Part shown: positions 29,257 to 36,374 of the stretch, piece after piece | Layout: each line of letters begins with the position of its first letter | How positions within the stretch are numbered: the first letter of the stretch is position 1 | NCBI GenBank assembly: GCA_965652425.1 | Contig: CBFGVX010000024.1 | Location: forward strand, 1-36,435 | Source: JANSXG01 sp965652425 | GTDB lineage: Bacteria > Planctomycetota > Phycisphaerae > Phycisphaerales > UBA1924 | Direction of reading: 5' to 3' | Length of the DNA: 36,435 nt | Notes under the pieces: generated by a model | Databases searched by the model: none | The model's input: only the letters and a program-made list of their open reading frames with translations | What the model was told of the DNA's origin: nothing | Position numbers and translations under genes: made by a program

Positions 29257-30951
29257 TCAGACCGTGGTGACGCGCATGACTTCGGAGACGGTGGTCAGGC
29301 CGCGCCGGGCTTTGACGAGGCCGTCGTCCTGGAGACGCGAAAGGACACCGTCGGCCATGCCCTGCCGCACGATCTTTGCGGCGTTGGCCCGGTTCATGAC
29401 CATCTCGCGGATGGGTTCGTTGATCCGCAGCAGTTCGTACACGCCGACGCGCCCGCGGTAGCCGGTCTGGAAGCAATTCTTGCATCCCGTGCCGCGTGTC
29501 AACTGTTCGCCCTCGTCGAGCACAACATCTTCGGGCAGGTCCGCCGCCTCGGGGGTGTACTTTTCAGCGCACTGGTCGCAGACGCGCCGGACCAGGCGCT
29601 GGGCGAGCACGCCCTCGACCGAAGACGCGGCGAGGTAGGGCTCGACGCCCATGTCGAGCATGCGGGGCAGGGCTCCCGCCGCGTCGTTGGTGTGCAGGGT
29701 GGAGAAGACGAGGTGGCCCGTGAGCGAGGCCTGCACGGCGGCCTCGGCGGTTTCCTTGTCGCGGATCTCGCCGATCATGATCACATCCGGGTCGTGACGC
29801 AGGATGGAGCGGAGCCCGGCGGCGAAGTCGAGGCCGACCTTGTGGTTCACCTGGATCTGGTTGACGCCTCCCACATGGTATTCGACCGGGTCCTCCACGG
29901 TGATCGCCTTGATCTCGTCGGAGACGATGCGGTTGAGCGAGGCGTACAGCGTGGTGGACTTACCCGAGCCGGTCGGTCCGGTGACGAGGAGGATGCCGTG
30001 CGGACGGCTGATGAGCTTGTCCCAGGTCTTCACGATGTGATCGGGCATGCCCAGGTCGTCGAGGGTCATGAGGACCGCCGACTTGTTGAGGATGCGCAGC
30101 ACGATGCCCTCGCCGAAGAGCATCGGGATCACGCTTACGCGCAGGTCGAACTCGCCGCCTTTTCGACGCACCGTGATGCGCCCGTCCTGGGGCTTGCGTT
30201 TCTCGGCGATGTTCAGACTCGCCATGATCTTGATGCGGCTGACGATGGCCGATCCGAAGCTGTGGATCGTAGGGGGAACATTCGCGCGCTGGAGCACACC
30301 GTCCACACGGTAGCGCACGGAGAGCTTGTTCTCGTAGGGCTCGATGTGGACATCGGTGGCGCGGCTGTCGATGGCCTCGAAGAGCAGCTCGTTGACGAGC
30401 TTGATGACCGAAGCTTCCTGAGCGGCCTCGGCTTCGCTGGCCTCGGCGTCGAGCCCCTCGTCGGTGAGCTCGGCATCACCCCGGCCACGCGACATGGCTT
30501 CGAGCGTGTCGCCGCCGACGCCGTAGTGCGTGCGGATGAAATTACGGAGTTCCTCTTCTTCGGCGAGCACCAGTTCGATCGGGCAGCCGACCATGAGACG
30601 GAGCTCGTCGAAGACGCTGAGGTCGAACGGATCGGCGGTGGCGACGCGGAGGGCTCCCGGTGAACCGTTCGAAGGCGGACGCCGCTCGATCGGGACGCAC
30701 CGCTGGCGGAACACGATCTGGGGAGGGATCGCCTTGAGCACCTCGTCGCTGACCGAGAGCTCCGTCAGATCGATGACGGGGAGATCGAACTGCTCGCCGA
30801 TGGCACGGGTGACCTCGTCGTCGCGGACCATGCCCCGCTTGATGAGGACCTGATCGAGTCGCTCGCCGGTCTCGCGATGCTCCAAGAGGGCCATCTCGAG
30901 CTGTTCGCTCGTGATCAGGCCTTGGTCGAGCAGTATGGTGGCGATTCCCAT
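29257..30951 (-). CDS. gspE: type II secretion / type IV pilus assembly ATPase GspE
   Basis: GspE is the cytoplasmic hexameric ATPase that powers pseudopilus growth. The 564-residue protein has the N-terminal MshEN-like domain (about 1-140), Walker A GPTGSGKS at 325-332, the Asp box IKAITVEDPVEYHVGG near 347-362, Walker B DPDVIMIGEIRD at 387-398 and the His box LVFSTLHTNDAAGALPRMLD. The zinc-binding Cys residues are C458, C461, C490 and C493. A low-complexity Glu/Ala stretch (about 158-180) links the N-domain to the core. It lies on minus, away from gspF-K on plus; queD and gpx genes stand between. A PilB role cannot be excluded without gspD/pilT context. A TACGAT hexamer ends 9 nt before ATG 30951; AGGA follows it 5 nt before the start. 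Confidence 0.95.
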   Translation of the reverse strand: MGIATILLDQGLITSEQLEMALLEHRETGERLDQVLIKRGMVRDDEVTRAIGEQFDLPVIDLTELSVSDEVLKAIPPQIVFRQRCVPIERRPPSNGSPGALRVATADPFDLSVFDELRLMVGCPIELVLAEEEELRNFIRTHYGVGGDTLEAMSRGRGDAELTDEGLDAEASEAEAAQEASVIKLVNELLFEAIDSRATDVHIEPYENKLSVRYRVDGVLQRANVPPTIHSFGSAIVSRIKIMASLNIAEKRKPQDGRITVRRKGGEFDLRVSVIPMLFGEGIVLRILNKSAVLMTLDDLGMPDHIVKTWDKLISRPHGILLVTGPTGSGKSTTLYASLNRIVSDEIKAITVEDPVEYHVGGVNQIQVNHKVGLDFAAGLRSILRHDPDVIMIGEIRDKETAEAAVQASLTGHLVFSTLHTNDAAGALPRMLDMGVEPYLAASSVEGVLAQRLVRRVCDQCAEKYTPEAADLPEDVVLDEGEQLTRGTGCKNCFQTGYRGRVGVYELLRINEPIREMVMNRANAAKIVRQGMADGVLSRLQDDGLVKARRGLTTVSEVMRVTTV

Positions 30952-30960
30952 GACATTCCT

Positions 30961-30966
30961 ATCGTA
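30961..30966 (-). promoter_or_regulatory. candidate -10 element before gspE (TACGAT)
   Basis: TACGAT on minus ends 9 nt before ATG 30951. An AGGA lies between hexamer and start, so it may be a very short leader rather than strictly leaderless. Confidence 0.35.
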
Positions 30967-31027
30967 TCAATCGACCCGCCCGGATCAGAGGGAAATTTCC
31001 GGTGAATCGACCCGTTCGAAACTCCCG

Positions 31028-31882
31028 TTATCGGGCTTCGCTCGGCCTGTTCTGCCCGGTCTGGGTGGGGTCGGGGTAGGTCGCCGAGGTTCGGTCGGTC
31101 TCCCAGACCGTCACCGCATGCACCGCACATGTACCGCCGAAGGTTTGGCGGGATGCTTCATCCAATCGCTCGAAGAACACCTGCGCGATGTTCTCCACGG
31201 AAGGGTTCACTCCGCCGTCGGTCGCAAACTCTTCCGTGTCCTCGTTGAGGTGCGTGTGGTCGAACCGATCGATGATGGCCGCTTCGACCAGGTGCTCGAT
31301 CTGTGCCAGCGAAACCGGTTCGGCGCTGCGAGTATCGACGCTGAACGCGGCTTCCACGCGGTAGTTGTGGCCGTGCCCGTTCGGGTTGTTGCAGCGCCCG
31401 AAGGTTCGCCGGTTTTCGTCGTCGCTCAGGTCTGGGCAGTGCAGTCGGTGAGCGGCGGCGAAATCGAACTGCTGGCGGATGATGGCCTTGGACATGTCGG
31501 ATGTTCTCCCTTCAACTCGATAGGTCGGGGTCAGAGACCAGCTCAGGCCGGTGGCGATCGGCAGAGCAGCGGCGGCCTGTTTCAGCAGTGCCGGCAGGAG
31601 GACCGCGGGTTCCGTGGAGGGTGCATCGTGGCAGCACCGCTCGATCAACGGGATGAGGCGGTCCCGGGCGATCCGGTCCAGTTCCTTGATGTTGATCAGA
31701 TAGCCCGTGACGGGGTCTGGTGTTCCATGCACGGTGAGGGTCAGTTCGTAGTACCGACCAAGGCCTCGCATGGCTGGCTTGCCGCCGAACCCGTTCGATC
31801 CGTGGAAATCTTTGTCTACGGGTTCCTCCGAAGGATCCGTCGGGTTGATACAGAATCGCACGGTTCGCTGGAGTTGGATCAT
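31028..31882 (-). CDS. tandem 6-carboxytetrahydropterin synthase (QueD/PTPS) fold protein
   Basis: The 284-residue protein is about twice the length of QueD. The C-terminal half (about 133-265) is a complete PTPS domain: QQFDFAAAHRLHCPDLSDDE with zinc His145, FGRCNNPNGHGHNYRVE with catalytic Cys164 and zinc His170 and His172, FDHTHLNED, and WETDRT with the pterin-anchoring Glu261. The N-terminal half (about 5-125) repeats the fold (RYYELTLTVHG-TPDPVTGYLINIKELDRI) but lacks the zinc His and the Cys, so it is probably inactive. The active half could make 6-carboxytetrahydropterin for queuosine/preQ0, or a related pterin; queE, queC and folE are not in the window. The last 15 residues are polar. 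It is divergent from gpx (94-nt gap) and has no clear ribosome site. Confidence 0.9.
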   Translation of the reverse strand: MIQLQRTVRFCINPTDPSEEPVDKDFHGSNGFGGKPAMRGLGRYYELTLTVHGTPDPVTGYLINIKELDRIARDRLIPLIERCCHDAPSTEPAVLLPALLKQAAAALPIATGLSWSLTPTYRVEGRTSDMSKAIIRQQFDFAAAHRLHCPDLSDDENRRTFGRCNNPNGHGHNYRVEAAFSVDTRSAEPVSLAQIEHLVEAAIIDRFDHTHLNEDTEEFATDGGVNPSVENIAQVFFERLDEASRQTFGGTCAVHAVTVWETDRTSATYPDPTQTGQNRPSEAR

Positions 31883-31976
31883 CAGAGGGTATTGTTAGCA
31901 CGCCGGCGCACACTGTTCGACACCGGCATAGAGTCCGACTGTATTTTCCATTCTCCTGATTCTGGATGAGTGTTGC

Positions 31977-32609
31977 ATGAAAACGATTGGAACACTGTTT
32001 GGGGCGTTGGCTCTGATTGCTGCCACTGGCTGTTCGGAGCCATCACCGTCCGCGGTGACGGGCGGTACATCCGTGTCTGATGGGGCATCACCTGCGGTTC
32101 CCGGCAAGGACGCGGCCGATGCCGCACCTGACGCGGATCGCTATGTGCTCGATTCAACTGTCGACCTGATTACGGGAGAGCCGATCGATCTGAACTCGTA
32201 TCGAGGCAAGGTGCTGCTGATCGTCAACACTGCCAGTCAGTGCGGGCTGACCGGGCAGTACGCTCAGTTGCAGCAAATCCATGAGGAATTCCAAGCCCAG
32301 GGGTTTGAGGTTCTGGCATTCCCGTCGAACGATTTCCAGCAGGAGCGGGGCACGAACGAGGAAATCGCCGAATTCTGCGAGGCCCGTTTCGGTGTCACCT
32401 TCCCGATGTTCGCGAAGGTCGCCGTCAAGGGCGAGGACGCTCACCCGCTGTTCGCAAGGGTCAACGAACTGAGCGAGGAACCCAGTTGGAACTTCACCAA
32501 GTACCTCATCGATCGTGAAGGTCGGCTCGTCGAGCGGTTCGATCCCCGTACGGTCCCGGATTCCGAAGCCCTGGTCTCACGGATCCGAGAACTGCTGGAT
32601 CAGAGCTGA
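31977..32609 (+). CDS. glutathione peroxidase-family lipoprotein (Cys type)
   Basis: The protein reduces hydroperoxides through a Cys thiol, probably outside the cytoplasm. The 210-residue sequence has a lipoprotein signal (LFGALALIAATGC, lipid Cys19), a Ser/Ala/Asp-rich linker (about 20-52), then the GPx domain: LLIVNTASQCGLTGQYAQLQ with peroxidatic Cys89, VLAFPSNDFQQERGTNEEI with the conserved Gln, FCEARFGVTFPMF with a likely resolving Cys134, and PSWNFTKYLID with the Trp-Asn pair. The Cys134 position is that of thioredoxin-dependent GPx enzymes, so thioredoxin-like partners are more likely than glutathione. The ATG at 31977 has only a weak purine-rich upstream stretch. gspF follows 44 nt downstream. 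Confidence 0.93.
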   Translation: MKTIGTLFGALALIAATGCSEPSPSAVTGGTSVSDGASPAVPGKDAADAAPDADRYVLDSTVDLITGEPIDLNSYRGKVLLIVNTASQCGLTGQYAQLQQIHEEFQAQGFEVLAFPSNDFQQERGTNEEIAEFCEARFGVTFPMFAKVAVKGEDAHPLFARVNELSEEPSWNFTKYLIDREGRLVERFDPRTVPDSEALVSRIRELLDQS

Positions 32610-32641
32610 TCGGACTGCCCCAGCGGGGTGGTCTCTGCCGA

Positions 32642-32647
32642 TATGCT
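32642..32647 (+). promoter_or_regulatory. candidate -10 element before gspF, leaderless type (TATGCT)
   Basis: TATGCT ends 6 nt before the GTG start of gspF. No Shine-Dalgarno sequence is visible before the GTG. It would allow the gsp genes to be transcribed apart from gpx. Confidence 0.35.
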
Positions 32648-32653
32648 GTTTCT

Positions 32654-33844
32654 GTGGCGACCTATCGTTACATCGCGACCGGTCCCTCGGGGCGAACGAC
32701 CGGGGTTCTGACCGCCAGTTCAGAGCAGGCGGCGGCATCGGAACTCGCCCGGCAGAACCTGGCTCCGATCAGCATCACCGCTTCGAAAGCGGGTACGGAG
32801 AAGGGGCTGCGCGTGCCGGCCTCTCAATTGGCCCTCGCGTACCGGCAGGTCGGCGATCTGCTTCGGGCTGGCGTTCCGCTGCTCCGGTCCATCCGCCTGA
32901 TCGGTCGGCGACGCAGCGCTCCGAAGCTTGCGGCGGCTTTCACCGCGCTTGCCGATCAGGTTGAGGACGGTGTCGAACTCGCCGCGGCGATGGAGCAGCA
33001 GCCGGAGGTGTTCCGCTCGATCCATATTGCCATGATCCGGGCCGGCGAAAAGGGCGGTTTTCTGGAACAGTCGCTGGAGCGGCTTGCGGAGTTTGTCCAG
33101 GGGCAGGTTGAGCTTCGGCGCAAGATTGTCGGGGCCAGCGTATATCCCGTGATGATCGCGTTTGTCGGTGCGCTGATCCTGCTGGCGGTGTTTGTGTTCT
33201 TCATCCCTCAGTTCCGTGAGTTGTACGCCGACCTGGAGCAGATCCCTGCGGTGACTCAGGTGCTCATGGCGATTTCCGCGGCGATCACGACGAGCTGGTA
33301 CATCGGTCTGATTCTGGCTGCCGGGGCCGTGGGAGGGGTCTGGTGGGTGGCTCGGAATCCTGGTGCGAGAGCGGCATTGGGGCGTGCCGTGACCCGTACC
33401 CCAAAAGTGGGCGGTCTGCTGAAGGATCTCGCGGTCGCTCGGTTCACGAGGATTCTGGGGACACTGCTGGCGAGCGGTGTGCCGATGTTGGCAGCGCTGC
33501 GGATCGCCAAGGACGCCGCGGGCTTTGAGGCCATGGCCAGGGCTATTGAAGATGCCACCGAGGCGGTGCGGAGCGGTGACACTCTGGCAGGACCGCTGGG
33601 AGAATCCGGCCTGTTTCCTGACGATGTGCTGGAAATGATCGCGGTTGCAGAGTCGGCGAATAACCTTGATGAGGTGCTTGTAGGGGTGGCCGAAACTCTT
33701 GAGAGCCGGGTGGATCGGGTGCTGACCGCCACGGTCAAGCTGATCGAGCCGATCCTGCTCCTCGGCATCGCCGGGGCGATCGTTTTCGTAGCGGTGGGGC
33801 TGCTTTTGCCGATGCTGAAGTTGACCAGCGGCATCCAAATGTGA
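32654..33844 (+). CDS. gspF: type II secretion inner-membrane platform protein GspF
   Basis: GspF is the polytopic inner-membrane protein that couples the GspE ATPase to pseudopilin assembly. The 396-residue protein starts with YRYIATGPSGRTTGVL and has two related GspF domains, one at about 60-185 (FRSIHIAMIRAGEKGGFLEQ) and one at about 260-390 (RILGTLLASGVPMLAALRIA; LEMIAVAESANNLDEVL). Membrane segments are VMIAFVGALILLAVFVFFIP, SWYIGLILAAGAVGGVWWVA and IEPILLLGIAGAIVFVAVGL. The start GTG 32654 is the only in-frame choice that gives the family N-terminus. It is followed after 98 nt by gspG. Its length matches GspF/PilC (about 400). Confidence 0.96.
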   Translation: MATYRYIATGPSGRTTGVLTASSEQAAASELARQNLAPISITASKAGTEKGLRVPASQLALAYRQVGDLLRAGVPLLRSIRLIGRRRSAPKLAAAFTALADQVEDGVELAAAMEQQPEVFRSIHIAMIRAGEKGGFLEQSLERLAEFVQGQVELRRKIVGASVYPVMIAFVGALILLAVFVFFIPQFRELYADLEQIPAVTQVLMAISAAITTSWYIGLILAAGAVGGVWWVARNPGARAALGRAVTRTPKVGGLLKDLAVARFTRILGTLLASGVPMLAALRIAKDAAGFEAMARAIEDATEAVRSGDTLAGPLGESGLFPDDVLEMIAVAESANNLDEVLVGVAETLESRVDRVLTATVKLIEPILLLGIAGAIVFVAVGLLLPMLKLTSGIQM

Positions 33845-33942
33845 AGCATGCGGTATGACGGGAGGCGTGGGGAACGCGCCAAGCGTCTCGCGGCATCCCG
33901 ATCCCGACCAGTCGTCGCAGTTCATCAACGGAGTGAGTATTC

Positions 33943-34425
33943 ATGCAGCGCACCAGTGTTTCCAAGTCCTCGGCCCGCCGTCGCGGCTTCACGCTCATCG
34001 AGGTCATGATCGCGATCGCGATCGTTGTTGCCCTGATCGCCATTGTCGGGATCAATGTCATCGGGCAGCGGGACACCGCGAACCAGGGGCAGGCCAAGAT
34101 CCAGATGGGCAACATCGAGAACGCGCTGCAGAATTTCTATCTCGCGTTCAACCGTTTCCCCACCGACGATGAAGGCATTGAGGTGCTCTGGAATCAGCAG
34201 GCGTTGGTGGTCGAGACCGAGGAAGAGGAGGCGCTGTGGCAGCGCTTCCTCGAGAAGCCGGCTCCGCAGGACCCGTGGCGGAACGAGTGGGGCTACCGCG
34301 CGGAATCGGAGTTCGGTCTTCGCTACGACCTGTGGTCCAATGGCCCCGATGGCGAAGAGGGCACGGACGACGACATCACGAATTGGACCGAAGAGGACGA
34401 GGCCGGCGGATTCGGCGCCGGGTGA
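33943..34425 (+). CDS. gspG: type II secretion major pseudopilin GspG
   Basis: GspG is the main building block of the pseudopilus. The 160-residue prepilin has a leader ending at Gly15 (ARRRG|FTLIEVMIAIAIVVAL), Glu5 of the mature protein and a long hydrophobic helix. The C-terminal part has PQDPWRNEWGYRAESEFGLR and YDLWSNGPDGEEGTDDDITN, the calcium-binding loop and end typical of GspG rather than of type IV pilins. An insertion of about 20 acidic residues (VVETEEEEALWQRF) sits before it. GGAG lies 9 nt before ATG 33943. gspH starts 4 nt after the stop, so it is in the same operon. Confidence 0.96.
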   Translation: MQRTSVSKSSARRRGFTLIEVMIAIAIVVALIAIVGINVIGQRDTANQGQAKIQMGNIENALQNFYLAFNRFPTDDEGIEVLWNQQALVVETEEEEALWQRFLEKPAPQDPWRNEWGYRAESEFGLRYDLWSNGPDGEEGTDDDITNWTEEDEAGGFGAG

Positions 34426-34429
34426 TTCC

Positions 34430-35158
34430 ATGCGACGCGACCGGCCGAATCATGCCTCCGTCTCGGCGGGGTACACCCGGCCTGCGTTCACGCTGATCGA
34501 AGTGATGATCGCGACCGGCATCATCGTGGCGCTGCTCGCGGTTGCCACTCCGGTGCTCGTATCGTCCTTCGGAGATCGGCGCATCGAAGCCGAGGCCGAG
34601 CGGCTCGGAGCGGTGATGGCGAGTTTGCGTGCGGAAGCGGCACGCACTCGTGAGAGTCTTGCTCTGCACTTGATTCCTGCCGACGGCTCTTATGGCGGTG
34701 AGGTTCTCATCGGACCGTTCGAACGGCCCGATGAGACCGCTGCGTTCAACGGCATGCCATCGAACGCTCCGATCGAGCAGTCTGAATACCGAGAGCGGGT
34801 GGTGTTCGAAGCGAAGCGGCCGCTGCGGCTGTCTGTCGAGCAGCCGTCGAACGATGTGCAGCGCAGCTTGCAGGTCACCGGGAGTGCTTCTTCGGTCCCG
34901 GAGGCGAGCATACAACCCGAACGGATCCGGATCGCGGTGTGTACGGCGTCCGGTCAGATTCTCGCCTCAAGACCGCTCTGGCTGTCGGACGGTCGCAGTA
35001 TGTACCGTGTTGAGGTTGGATCTGGAGTTGGCAACGCGGTGCTGTCTTCGCGGCGGATTATTCCAGAATTCGAACCATTGCCCGATGATTCCGATGTCGC
35101 TGGCGAGGTGGGGCAAGGCGACCGCTCGCCGGGACTCGAAGACGGAGCGAATCCATGA
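34430..35158 (+). CDS. gspH: type II secretion minor pseudopilin GspH-like
   Basis: The 242-residue prepilin has a leader MRRDRPNHASVSAGYTRPA, then FTLIEVMIATGIIVALLAVA. The -1 residue is Ala19 instead of the usual Gly, which prepilin peptidase tolerates less well in studied systems. The mature protein continues with helix 1 and a region RIEAEAERLGAVMASLRAEA as in GspH/FimT, followed by a beta-rich globular part that is larger than in E. coli/Vibrio GspH. The acidic tail (PLPDDSDVAGEVGQGDRSPG) is unlike the family core. The symbol follows from position between gspG and gspI and the FimT-like helix. Its stop overlaps the gspI start (ATGA). Confidence 0.87.
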   Translation: MRRDRPNHASVSAGYTRPAFTLIEVMIATGIIVALLAVATPVLVSSFGDRRIEAEAERLGAVMASLRAEAARTRESLALHLIPADGSYGGEVLIGPFERPDETAAFNGMPSNAPIEQSEYRERVVFEAKRPLRLSVEQPSNDVQRSLQVTGSASSVPEASIQPERIRIAVCTASGQILASRPLWLSDGRSMYRVEVGSGVGNAVLSSRRIIPEFEPLPDDSDVAGEVGQGDRSPGLEDGANP

Positions 35159-35616
35159 ACTCTCGTCGATCGGGCCTTCTGCTGCTGGAAGTGGTGATCG
35201 CTCTGGCGATCTTCGTGGCGGTGGGCACGCTCATTCTGTCGACGATCCGTCAGGCGATGCTTTCGACTCAGCAGGCAAGAGACATTGTTCGCGCTGAAGA
35301 CTTTGCCGCGTCGGTGCTGGCGCTGATCGAGAGTGACCTTGATACGCCGGAGAACCTCAACGGCCCTTTACCCGACTGGGACCCTGAGGAAGGATTTTTC
35401 GGAGGGGCGATCGCCGGGGCGGCTGCGAGGGGTTTCGGTGGGATGCGGAACGAAGAGTGGATCATCGAGATAGAGACCGGTCCTGCCGGCATGCCGGGCT
35501 TCAGCTCCATCATCGTGACGGTCATGCTCGATGGCAGGCCGGGGGTGATCGCCAGCCGCGAAACGCTGGTCCCGCTCACGGGGACGACTCTCAGTTCCAT
35601 TGGAGCCTCGCCATGA
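35155..35616 (+). CDS. gspI: type II secretion minor pseudopilin GspI-like
   Basis: GspI is a pseudopilus-tip component. The 153-residue prepilin has a short leader MNSRRSG|LLLLEVVIALAIFVAV with cleavage after Gly7 and Glu5 in the mature protein. The helix continues IRQAMLSTQQARDIVRAEDF and a short globular domain follows with WIIEIETGPAG and a Gly-rich loop (GFFGGAIAGAAARGFGGM). Start ATG 35155 overlaps the gspH stop by 4 nt and the end overlaps gspJ by 4 nt, so translation is coupled. GspI-type assignment comes from order and size; the globular part is divergent. Confidence 0.87.
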   Translation: MNSRRSGLLLLEVVIALAIFVAVGTLILSTIRQAMLSTQQARDIVRAEDFAASVLALIESDLDTPENLNGPLPDWDPEEGFFGGAIAGAAARGFGGMRNEEWIIEIETGPAGMPGFSSIIVTVMLDGRPGVIASRETLVPLTGTTLSSIGASP

Positions 35617-36374
35617 TCCATCGGCGTGGGTTCACTCTGGTTGAGGTGCTTCTTTCGCTGGTGATTCTGATCATCCTCGCGAGCAGCATCGGCTGGGCGG
35701 TTCGGGAGATGCGCGAGAAGACGATGATCCTGCGCAGAGTTTCTGATGACCTGGCCGTGTGCACCTCCATCTACGAACTGCTGGACGCTGCGATCACCAA
35801 CGGCCTCGCGCTCGACCCCGGGTCGGGCGGGGCCGGAATCCGCGGCAATAGCGAATCCATCGACATCGTGTCGCGCGGCGTGCTGGCGGACCTCGAGGCG
35901 GATCAGGGAGCGCTCGCTGGTCTGACCCGTCTGCGGGTCGAATTCGACCCCCGTTCTCCGGTGCTCCGGGTTGGCCGTTCAGGGGGGACTGGCACGCCGT
36001 CGATGCAGCCGGTGTCCCGGCGCATCGAGCACATCCGCTTCCGGTATCACAACGGACAGGAGTGGGGCGAATCCTTTGACAGCGCTGCCCAAGGCGGGCT
36101 GCCGGTCGCGATCGAGGTATCGATCTGGATAGCCGGCGCGCTCCAGGAACGAGCCGACCCGCCGGAACCGGATGCCTTCGCAGATACCGGTGCATCGGGC
36201 GAAAGCGATCCATTTGAGTTTGATGGGATGGGAGCACCGATCCGAGGCGATCTGGATGAGCAGCCCGATGTTCCAGAACGCAGGCCCGACCGTTTCAGGA
36301 TTTTCACGGTCCTGGACGGCCCGGTGGTCGACGCCGCCCGTGCGGAACTGCCTGAGGTTGGAGGTCTGCCATGA
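35613..36374 (+). CDS. gspJ: type II secretion minor pseudopilin GspJ-like
   Basis: GspJ forms the pseudopilus tip with GspI and GspK. The 253-residue prepilin has the leader MIHRRG|FTLVEVLLSLVILIILASS with Glu5 present. The GspJ-like middle includes IEHIRFRYHNGQEWGESFDS and a LPVAIEVSIWIAG strand. An acidic, Pro-rich insertion (about 190-235, EPDAFADTGASGESDPFEFD) is not typical. ATG 35613 overlaps the gspI stop; its own stop (36372-36374) overlaps the next gene's ATG. The family is inferred from position and these features. Confidence 0.87.
   Translation: MIHRRGFTLVEVLLSLVILIILASSIGWAVREMREKTMILRRVSDDLAVCTSIYELLDAAITNGLALDPGSGGAGIRGNSESIDIVSRGVLADLEADQGALAGLTRLRVEFDPRSPVLRVGRSGGTGTPSMQPVSRRIEHIRFRYHNGQEWGESFDSAAQGGLPVAIEVSIWIAGALQERADPPEPDAFADTGASGESDPFEFDGMGAPIRGDLDEQPDVPERRPDRFRIFTVLDGPVVDAARAELPEVGGLP

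Noticed and set aside
28876..30663. 595-residue open frame on plus, antisense to gspE
   Set aside because: gspE on minus has Walker motifs and the Cys tetrad; the plus frame has shadow composition.
34009..34024. Short GCGATC tandem repeat in gspG
   Set aside because: It encodes Ala-Ile repeats in the hydrophobic pilin helix and needs no other explanation.
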